From assembly GCA_003427395.1 (NCBI GenBank), contig BFEA01000713.1:349960-391728 (forward strand): DNA of 41,769 nt. Direction: 5' to 3'. The notes under the pieces were generated by a model, which saw only the letters and a program-made list of their open reading frames with translations, did no database searches and was not told the DNA's origin. Below, in pieces: positions 1 to 8,458 of the stretch. Positions within the stretch are counted from its first letter, which is position 1, and every line of letters starts with the position of its first letter. The translations under genes and the position numbers were made by a program. The DNA is from Chara braunii (lineage: Eukaryota > Streptophyta > Charophyceae > Charales > Characeae).

Positions 1-152
1 CCAGAGCCAGATTGGTTGCGCACGTCGGCCATCATGTCCGTGTGCACAGCACTCCTGATCCCATCCCTTGGCGTTGATATATGTATATATGTATAAATAT
101 ATGGAGACAAATGGAAAGACAGAAAGAGAGAGACAGAGAGATAGAGAGCGAT

Positions 153-154
<2 letters not shown>

Positions 155-217
<63 letters not shown>
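155..217. repeat. (CA)n microsatellite
   Basis: A run of alternating C and A, interrupted once by AA near its middle. It is preceded by a GA-rich stretch (about 110-150). Apparent reading frames across it are low-complexity artefacts. Confidence 0.95.
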
Positions 218-222
<5 letters not shown>

Positions 223-274
223 GACTTAGGGATACTCACATTGAGACTTCCTGCGGGTATCTGACCGCTGTTCG

Positions 275-447
275 GGGGCCAAGTCCCACTAGCAGCGTTG
301 AGCCACCTCAACGCCTGAATCTGACGTGTTTGGGGAGATGTGGAGACGTGCAGTTCAGGAAACTCAACACCATTTCTGCACATCTCCGCAAAAGCATCCA
401 GATTCAGGCGTTGAGGTAGCTCAACGCTGCTAGTGGGACTTGGCCCC
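275..447. mobile_element. Foldback MITE, 49-bp terminal inverted repeats (family 1, copy 1)
   Basis: The left arm 275-323 and the right arm 399-447 are inverted copies matching at 48 of 49 positions, starting GGGGCCAAGTCCCACTAGC. The arms keep pairing imperfectly into the middle, so nearly the whole 173 bp can fold into one hairpin. There is no coding capacity. The element at 15748-15915 has the same plan and related sequence (GTCCCAC, then TAGCA, then CTGAATCTGGAC in the arms), which makes this a dispersed family. I could not define a convincing target-site duplication. Confidence 0.85.
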
Positions 448-888
448 GGGCCTCTTCGAACTTGATAATAAATTTTGTTTCTTCTATTAGAAAAAAAAAC
501 AAACCAGAAAAAAAAAGAGTGGTGTGGCGAGGTCCTTAGCTCATCGGGCTGCGTCCCACTAAGCACTCGACGTGTAGCTGCATTGAACACATACCAGGAC
601 TTCAGTACATTCAGGCCGATGGAAAATTTTGGACGCATTTGGACGAGTTTGGGTCCATGTACGTTTAGAATGTTGCGCAGTGGAGCAAGGCCCATCGGCT
701 CGTTTTGCCTTTTCGTTACCGGTGTGGTCCTTACCGCCCGCCGACGTGCTCGTTTGCAGTCGCACTTGATTGATGTAAAGCCTTGGGCACTGGACGCGTT
801 TGAAATACATAAAAAAGTTTTGTTTTTTTGTTTTCTTGTTTTTTTTTTTTTTTTTTCGGTCGCATGAATCCCGCCAGCAAAAAGAAAT
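448..888. other. No gene seen; T-rich and unique-looking sequence
   Basis: This holds A- and T-runs (about 490-520 and 838-856) and sequence with the phrase GTGGTGTGGCGAGGTCC, which resembles the ends of the inverted-repeat elements at 1.7-2.9 kb. Open frames here have no recognisable domain. Confidence 0.5.
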
Positions 889-980
889 CTTATATATGTA
901 TATATATCGTCACAAACAGATACATATATATAAATAAATATATATATAAATAATATAATATATATATATATATATCGTCA
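889..980. repeat. (TA)n-rich low-complexity tract
   Basis: Interrupted TA and ATAA repeats with two short TCGTCA interruptions. Simple sequence. Confidence 0.9.
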
Positions 981-1013
981 AATAGAACTGCCCGGTAAAC
1001 CGTAGGCAGAGAG

Positions 1014-1016
<3 letters not shown>

Positions 1017-1064
<48 letters not shown>
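1017..1064. repeat. (GA)n microsatellite
   Basis: Near-perfect GA dinucleotide run of about 48 bp. Confidence 0.95.
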
Positions 1065-1066
<2 letters not shown>

Positions 1067-1081
1067 CTTGTCTGAGAGCAG

Positions 1082-1194
1082 ACTCACACACTACCAGTAG
1101 GACTTTCCAGCATGCATACGACAGCTTTCCCACCACTGCACCTGACTCCAATCACATCCACAGAGAAGTGGAAAATGTCCTGATGTGAGTATGC
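1082..1194. mobile_element. Degenerate MITE related to the 31.8-kb Harbinger-like element
   Basis: The left side reads ACTCACACACTACC followed by GGACTTTCCAGCATGCAT. The right side ends GATGTGAGTATGC. The copy at 31796-31924 has the same order of parts: ACTTACACTACC, then GTACTTTCC, then CAATCACGTCCAGAG, then GTGTGAGTATGC. The ends here have lost the terminal GGG, so this is an old copy. No open frame. Confidence 0.45.
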
Positions 1195-1252
1195 TTTGGC
1201 CGTTGATCTGCCTTTCTTATCTACGGTCAGATGATAAACAGTACGGGTGCTA

Positions 1253-1505
1253 AGACGGACCTGAGCCTCCACGTTTCTCCACGTGGGCTCTTCTCTTCGT
1301 GTTTGTTTATGTTCAAGTTTTTTATTTTGTTGCTTGGTCAGATAATAAACAATATGGGGTATGCCTACAATTAGGAGTAGTGGTAGGTAGGGTAGTCTGC
1401 GGTTGCGGTGAAATTGAGAGAAGAACATAGCTTTTAAAATAATTAAAAAAAAAAAAAAAAAGACGGAGCTGAGCCTCCACGTTGCGCCACGTGGGATCTT
1501 CTCTT
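1253..1505. repeat. 45-bp direct repeat pair (1253-1297 and 1461-1505)
   Basis: Two copies beginning AGACGGA, then CTGAGCCTCCACGTT, then CCACGTGGG, then TCTTCTCTT, separated by about 160 bp containing an A-run. They probably derive from one nested or duplicated repeat. Nothing indicates a gene. Confidence 0.7.
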
Positions 1506-1624
1506 TGCTATTCGTTTTTTTGGCGGGGTCCTCGTCTTTTGTTTATGTTTATGTTTATGTTTTCGTTTTTTGGCAGGTCTTTCATGTTTGTTTGTTTTTG
1601 CTTTCTTTCTGAAGGGCGACAGTC

Positions 1625-1714
1625 TCGATATGATTCAAACTGACTATACTCATCTAGTTACAGTGAGATTCGAACTGAGGTCCGTACTTCAGCAGTCCAT
1701 GGGTCTCGATATGG
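1625..1714 (-). mobile_element. Possible tRNA-derived SINE fragment
   Basis: On the minus strand there is a Pol III B-box-like AGTTCGAATCTC, followed by CACTGTAACTAGATGAGTAT. The better preserved SINE at 30.7 kb has GTTTGAATCC followed by AGATACAGTCAGATGAACAT in the same positions, so the two appear related. The A-box half is not visible; the element at 1715 may have replaced it. Confidence 0.35.
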
Positions 1715-1727
1715 GGCCTTGCTGCAC

Positions 1728-1811
1728 TACTCTAGACTCTCGAAATATAGCCTTGTCACAGAGGAGCACTACTCTAGACTCTCGAAATATAGCCTTGTCA
1801 CAGAGGAGAGA
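1728..1811. repeat. 42-bp tandem repeat, two copies
   Basis: The unit begins ACTACTCTAGACTCTCGAAA, includes TATAGCCTTGTCACAGAGGA, and is repeated once exactly, with a partial third copy. It includes the inner part of the terminal inverted repeat, so it looks like an expansion of the element end. Confidence 0.85.
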
Positions 1812-1958
1812 CTCTCGAAATACCCTCGTCGCTGCACTTAGGGTCTCGCCACACCAATGTTGAAACATCACTATATTCGACATATGTCAGGAAATTCTCG
1901 ACATTCCCTCTTTCAACAGAAAAACCCTCTTCGCCACACAGCGTGTCGAAGTGAAGAA

Positions 1959-2319
1959 GGGCCTAGTTGCACTACTCGCCATCCGTCACATTTCGTGGCG
2001 GATGCGTGGAGAGTGAAAAAAATGAGAATCGAACTCGAGGCCTGGTTGCACTTACTCGCCACTTGATTTCTTCTACAGAAAAAATAATTTTTTTTGTCTA
2101 CCTGATGTAGACTCGTGAAGCCCTGCACTCTCCAGAAAGTTGTCTTGTGGAGAGGTCTGAGGACCACCGCCGTGCACAGGCGGGGAAACCGAATTCCCTC
2201 CCCACAACTTGTGTCGGCGAGCCGTCTGACACATTTTGCATTCGCCAAGTTTGGTGAGTAAGTGCAACCAGGCGCCTACTCGCCAAACTTGGCCTATGGC
2301 GAGTAGTGCAACTAGGCCC
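1959..2319. mobile_element. Nested MITE with 24-bp perfect TIRs
   Basis: GGGCCTAGTTGCACTACTCG and four more bases at 1959-1982 are repeated exactly in inverted orientation at 2296-2319. The trinucleotide GAA flanks both ends and may be a 3-bp target duplication. Inside, a second inverted pair (2041-2061 and 2252-2272, 20 of 21 matching) gives an onion-like layout: element within element, or subterminal repeats. No coding capacity. Confidence 0.65.
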
Positions 2320-3190
2320 GAACTCACGAGTCCTATGCACAAAAGAGACAAGCTGGGGCGAAGATAGGACAAGCGTTGGTCCGTTCTCCTTTTTGAGATT
2401 CCGGCAAGACATCGACATCCATCCGAGGACTGTTGAAAATGTCCAAGTTGCAGGCTGGGAAACGAGCCCTTCTAGAGAGGAGGTGTCGAAATCCTTTCCC
2501 TGACAGCTCCTGAAATTTTTTCGCATCTTGGATTTCGACATGCTGTGTGGCAAGGAGAAAATGTCAAAAATGCAGTTTTCGACATTGCTGTGGCGAGGCC
2601 CTTACTGTAGGACCTGTTACACTAGATGCAGTGTCGAAACCCTGGGCGTTGTCGGACTCGACAGAAGACCTGTACCACTATGCTACGGGTGGCCGCCGGG
2701 ACAGGAGGGCCACTCTCGAAAAAATGAGCCGGTCGGCGGGCAACGTGCAAGCACACTTGCAAACTCGTGTTGTGCGGGCGGGCTACTCTCGACGTTCGAG
2801 AGTGGCGTTATAGCATGCCTTCTGACAGCTCTCGATCGGGTTTCGAGAGTTTCCCGATCGAGAGTAAGTGCAGCGACGACCCACTCTCGAAACTTTCGAG
2901 AGTCTAAAGTAGTGCAGCGAGGCCGCCTCGCCCCACTACTCTCGAGGTTCTCAAAAGACAAAAATCATGGCTGTGTACCTTTCCATGTCCTACGGGAAGA
3001 TTCACTCTCTTTTTGCACGCTAGGAGAGTAGTGGAGTGAGGCCCATTCTCGTGGAACTGACTGGCCCCTGGTAAGGGCCTTGCCACACTACTCTCTAAAT
3101 GTGAAAATAACGAGTGGTGGGTGCATCCCTACATGTTCTAGAGGCCAGTTCATTCTCATTTTGTACATTTCGAAAGCGGTGTGGTGATGC

Positions 3191-3336
3191 CCTTTTTTTT
3201 CTTTTTTTTTTGACAAAACAACCCAGTAGATTGCTAGGGGTGTTGATAAAAGCAGACACCACTAGCAATCCCCGGGAGGCTCCATCTATTGGTGGGAAAC
3301 AGCACCTGCTGGAAAGCGGGTCCAGAGTCCCTGAAC
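3191..3336 (-). mobile_element. LINE 3'-end fragment: conserved core, hairpin and poly(A)
   Basis: Read on the minus strand, a variant of the conserved core (CCACCAATAGATGGAGCC) at 3278-3336 is followed by a perfect 9-bp stem (3262-3270 with 3229-3237, GATTGCTAG arms) and then an A-run (3191-3211 on the plus strand as T). The order core-hairpin-poly(A) matches the 3' end of the large LINE at 3535-3694. Confidence 0.6.
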
Positions 3337-3439
3337 ATTTAATCTGTTTGATTTACAAAATGAATTTGTGATGGAGGCAGGCAGCACTACACAGCACTCT
3401 GAGCTGCTTTCCTACCTGACAGCCGATGTCTGGCCTACC

Positions 3440-3534
3440 TTTTTTTTTTTTTTTTTTACAAAAACACAAGCTCCATCTATTGGTGGGGAGCAACACCTGC
3501 TGGAAACCGGGTCCAGCGTCCCATAGATACAACC
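3440..3534 (-). mobile_element. Short retroposon (about 95 bp) with A-tail
   Basis: Minus-strand order: GGTTGTATCTATGG, the conserved core from GGGACGCTGGACCCGG to CACCAATAGATGGAGC, a short T-rich linker, then an A-run (3440-3457). It sits directly downstream of the poly(A) tail of the LINE, a common pattern of one retroposon inserting into the A-tail of another. Same family as copies at 34.4 and 38.2 kb. Confidence 0.65.
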
Positions 3535-3840
3535 TTTTTTTTTTTTTTTTTTTTTTTTTAAGACTTGTTGAAAACCCTGGTAGGAAGGGTGATAAGAGCA
3601 TTCCTTCCTACTAAGGTTTTCTGTTCGTCGCTCCATCTATTGGTGGGGAGCTGCACCTGCTGAAAACCGGGTCCAGCGTCCCATTGTGTACACAGCAAAA
3701 TAATGATCGTACTTAGTAGTTACTGACTTGAGCCTCTTCACCCTTAGTAGGGCGCCAGATAAGAAGATCTTTATTACCTAGCTCTTTACTGTATCGGAAC
3801 TTCTCCTTTGCAGGTGTTCCATTAGTGCCTCTAGATCTAC

Positions 3841-6800
3841 TCATTGGTCCAGGCCATGCCAAGATAAAAGGACCATCGCATTGGGGGGTGGTGGGAAGGG
3901 ATTTGGGAAGTCCACCATAGGACGAAGAGGAACAGAGGGATCCACCTCAGACCAGTTATTAAATGATAACCTGTAGTCCCTTTTTAAATTTTCTCCCTCG
4001 GCCCCTGTCTCTCCTTTCCATTCAATCCTTCCAATCTTTCCCCCTTTGTCCCCCCCGAGCCAGTCGCTGCTAAATGATTTGAATGCTTTGAGAATATCTA
4101 TTTTTGAGGAGTTGTGTTGTAATTTATCTTTTAACTTCTCCCATTGAACCAGGATGTCACTTTGTACTTGGTGTTTGATGGTTTCAGTAAAGTCTGGGCC
4201 ATCGAGTCTGACCTCTTCCCATTCATTGGTGCATCTTCTTTGCCAGATTGCCCAGAGGATTGCTCTTCTCCCCATTATGAATAAATTCTGAGTGAAGGTG
4301 TCAATTTGGTCCGGGAGCCAGACTTCTAGTAGGATCTCTTTCCAGCCCCATGGCCAAGGGTGTGATGTTTTCAGCTGATCCCAGATACGGGCCCACCATG
4401 TCCAAAGCCAGATGGATTCTGGGCATGCTAGAAAGATGTGTTCAATAGTTTCAAGAATCTGTCTACTGGGGAAGGATGATTTGCAGAGTTTACACCAGGG
4501 ATCANCCAACCCCTTCTTTTCCAGAGAGGACCTACTCATCAACCAATCATTAGTGGGGAGGCATCGATGCTTTATTTGCCACTGCAGCGAGGCAATCTTA
4601 GAAGGTTTTGATTTTGAGTCCTTGAACCAGCGGACTAATCTTAGGTCTTCCTTACTAATATTTAACTGTTGCATCCATCTTGTTTCTACCNTGTCTTTGA
4701 GGTTAATTGTTGGTCTGAGCATACNGTAGGTCGATTNTACANATAGGGAGTGCAATGATCTAGTAAGGTTCCCTTTTTTAAAGTTCTTTNAGCTCCATGT
4801 CCATGCCNCTGGGTCTAGAGGGAGGTCCGCGATGTCACTTGCTGGTCTGAAGGCAAGCCAATGTAAGGAGTCTCTTTGGATTACCCTAATTCTAAAAATT
4901 TGGTCANTTGGGATCCATTGTGTCGTGTTTTCAGNGGGGTGAGATATAGAATTGTCTTCCTTTAGGAGGAAAATACTTGTGAGGGCTAAAGAATCCTGAT
5001 TTGGCGNGATTAGAATATTTCCCACTACNTGGGGTTTCTCCCTTATCCCCACNCAATCACTTTCTTGCAATGACTTTNCTTTTTTGAGAATTCGAATCCA
5101 GTNTNGTGGGATTAAATCCACAATCCTATCCAGNCNTTCACTCACATGATGACAATATTTAAGCCTGGTGTGCAGTATTTCAGGGGAAACCCAGTCTCTA
5201 GTGGTTTCATCCCATATGTCTTTGATTCTTGTTATACCTTTTCTTATCCACCCCTTCCATGGGTTGTTCATACAGTGTAGAGTGCATCCTTGAAAGTCTC
5301 TAATTCATCCATTGTTGAAAATTGGTTGTCTAATGATTTATTCCCACCTTTTAAGGGACTGCCTATCAGGTAAAGGTAATTTTCTCTAGGTCTTGAGGAT
5401 ATTTATCCAAAATGGATTTTTGCTTATGTTTTGTCTTGCGGCTTCTCTCTCCGTCGGTACTTGAATGTTGTGGTTTCTTTGTGTGTTTCTTGGGATTGAC
5501 CATGCTCTATTTTCTAGCCACATTGCTGGGTCTACATCACTCCATGTTAAGGGTGCTAGTCTCCTTAATTGTTCCCATGCCAAAGCATTCCAAGGTGTCT
5601 GAGGGTTAAAGAGGAGTCTCTTAATCCATTGCATGGACAGCGTCATAGCTTGGGTCAGTGGGTCTATGATTTCCAGTCTCCCTTTTGATTTGGGTCGTAT
5701 GATGGAGGTCCATGTCACTCTGCTTATGACATTCTTGAGGTCATGGTTACCTCTCCATAGGAAGACTCTGAGTTGTTGTTGCAGTGATCTAGTGGATGAT
5801 TCATCCAACGCCCATAATGACAATTTATACCAGGTTGAGGCCAGGATAACATTGTTGATCACTAGGGAGCGGCCCATAATCGAAGTATGTTTATTTTTTC
5901 ATAATTCAAGTTTGGAGTGTGCACTTTTCAATATAGTTTCATTATTGGTTGATGGCTTCCCTTCTGTTGATAGAGAGATACCAAGGATTCTGATAGGTTT
6001 TTCTTTCGGGATCCATTTAATACGAGGGGTTTCTGGTGGTCTAACCCCTTGATGATGAATCCACCATCCCAATGTTTTATCTCCCCAATTAACCTTCATG
6101 TCAGATAGTTTGCTGAATTTCTCTAGCAGAGCTTTTATTGCTTCCAAATTTTATGTGGTTGCATCCACCATCAGTGAGAGATCGTCCGCGAATAGAGAGC
6201 AGATTGGAATTGCTTCCTCTGGAATGGATGAGATCTGTATTATCTTTATGTCTTTGTGTGTATTGAGGTTAGCCGCTAAGGCTTCCATAATTATGATGAA
6301 CAAAAAGGGAGTTAGAGGGTCACCTTGTCTGACTGATCTTTGAAGGCTGAAAGGGGGGGCTATATTGTCATTTATGGAGATGCTAGTTGAAGCGTTTTGG
6401 TCTAAGATTTTTATCCATCGCCTGAAATTAGGGCCAAAGTTCATTTTCTCAAGACATTTGTCCAAAAAAAAACAATCCACATGATCGTATGCTTTTTCAA
6501 AATCAATAAAGATGAAGGTTGCATTGTGTTTGGATTGGCGTGTAATTCTTAAGAGTTCATTTACTAAAAGGATATTATCTTGGATATTTCGGCCTGTGAT
6601 AAATTCAGTCTGTGCTGGATGAATAATGTATGCTATGACTTTTATCATTCTATCTGTCAGTGCTTTAGCAACTAGTTTGTAAACCACAGTGAGAAGGGTA
6701 ATGGGTCTGTAATTTCTAATGTTGGATTTATCTCATTTTTTATATAGTAGGGTTAGGACCCCTTCATTTACAATTTCACTCATGTCCCCATTCATCTACA

Positions 6801-8455
6801 CTTCTTGATAAGATCCATAAAGTCTTGGGAAAGGAGGTCTTACATTGATTCCCAAAATTCCTTGGGGAGACCGTCTATACCTGGTGTTTTATCTTCCTCC
6901 ATCAAGATCAAAACCTTCCAGATTTCATCTTTAGAAAGTGGTAATTCAAGCTCTTCTTTTTTAGATTCTTAGATAGTCTTTTTCAGAGGGAGAAGAAATT
7001 CGTCTATCTCAATGGACCTCTGGTGTCTGGGTATGGTAATATTTTGGGAGGTGAACAAATCTTTGTAAAAGTTTCTGGCTATTCTAGTGCTGGCCGCTGT
7101 AGAAGTGACTAGGGGTGCATTTGTGTCAAAAGGATCTGACAGTGCTTCAATTAAAGTTCGACTCATTCTTGCTCTGGCCATAGAGAAGAATCTTGCATCC
7201 ATAGCGCCCTCCATCTGATATTTGTTAAGTTTTCCTCTGATCCTTGTTCCTTGCCACCTGTATTCTTTAAATTTGAGAAGGTGGTCCTCCATCCCTTCCA
7301 TCTCATTAGCCAGTGATTCTAAGTTCGCATGTGGTAGTGAGGCTGTTTCCTTTTCTTGTAAGGCTTGAATTTGTTTAAGTAGATCTATTTCTTGATGATA
7401 TCTTAGGTTAGTCAGAGCTTTGGAATATTCATTACATTTACGGCCTAGGAAAACCAGGTCGTTATTGAACCATTCAATGTCGTTGACGAATAGGGTTCTT
7501 TGATCCTTCCAGAAAAGTCATACGTCTTCCAGATATTTTGTGAAATTTGAGTCCTTTAGGTGAGATGTGTTTAATTTGTAGTACCCTTTACCTTGATCTG
7601 ATTTTTTTGTAACGAAAAGACTACGACCGCCAAAGAGTGGTCCCGGCCGGGAAAAGATGAACGTGGTGGGATATTAGCAAATTGAAGTGCGCCTTGGAGT
7701 TCCTCAGAGACTAATATAAGATCAATTCTAGATTTGGTATTTTTATTCAATTGGTTTTTCCTAAAACAAGAGAAGGTTCTGGCAGTTGGATTGAGCCTTC
7801 TAAAAGAATCAACGAGGTTGGATGAATGACAGAGATTGACAATTATTTGCTCGTCCTTTTCTATATATGCAGGGCAAGGAGAGGGAATAGTCCATTTGTC
7901 CAGGTTTCGGTCCGGGGCTGCATTGAAGTCTCCCGCCATGATAATTGGGACTCCAATAGGCATTCTATGCAGTATATTTTCAAAAAAAACCTGGCGCTCA
8001 GTCGGATCGTTTGGACCATATACATTGAGTATGCTGACCACTTCGTTTTCCACCCTGGCAAGGATATAAACCCATCTACCCTCCTGCTTATCTGCTTCCC
8101 AATTGAGCACCTCTATGTTGGATTCTGGTGATATCCAAATGGCCACTCCTGCACTACCTGGTCTAGGTGCATGGGATTTATACGCTGCGTGGGGCCAAAT
8201 CTCTTTATGGTTATAGTTATGTAGAGGCGTATCTAGTAGATGTGTTTCCTGAATGCAAGTTACGTCCGGCCATTTCTTTCCTCCCACTCCTCTGAGGAGT
8301 TCAATTATCATTTGTCTTTTATCCTTTTTGGCGGAGGCAAGACCATTGACGTTTAGAGTCCTTAGGTCCAAGTCTGCATTTCTTTTCAATAAATTCCAGT
8401 TCTTGTTCTTGTTATACAATACATCTATCATATTCACCTCATTCATTTTATTCAT
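3841..8455 (-). pseudogene. LINE-A ORF2: endonuclease, reverse transcriptase, zf-RVT
   Basis: The encoded protein would nick target DNA and reverse-transcribe its own RNA. The endonuclease (8455-7571) keeps its signature residues: QETHL, GDFNAAP (about 7916-7937), SRIDLILVS and RDHSLAVV. The reverse transcriptase (about 7000-5900) keeps FEKAYDHVD, RQGDPLTPFLF and FADD (6181-6192). The C-terminus (5271-3841) carries the CX2C...H...C zf-RVT domain (CKLCKSS, then IEHIFLACPES, then WLWTW) found in plant-type L1 elements. Breaks: a frameshift near 7590, another near 6800, and in-frame stops at about 7510, 6969, 6840, 6750, 6151, 5899, 5386, 5336 and 5300. The start ATG at 8455 follows the ORF1 stop by three bases and lies in the same frame. 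There is no RNase H domain. Confidence 0.9.
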
Positions 8456-8458
8456 TAT

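Larger units (their letters stand above)
1715..2924. mobile_element. Inverted-repeat element with 31-bp TIRs and nested insertions
   Basis: The left end 1715-1745 and the inverted right end 2894-2924 match at 29 of 31 positions, beginning GGCCTTGCTGCACTACTCTA. The interior carries repeated ACTCTCGA/TCGAGAGT motifs (about 2790-2960) that form several small hairpins, and it contains the nested element at 1959-2319. No transposase was recognised, so it would be non-autonomous. No target duplication was identified. Confidence 0.6.

Noticed and set aside
32-419. Cys/Val and Thr/His repeat proteins
   Set aside because: Translated CA and GA microsatellites.
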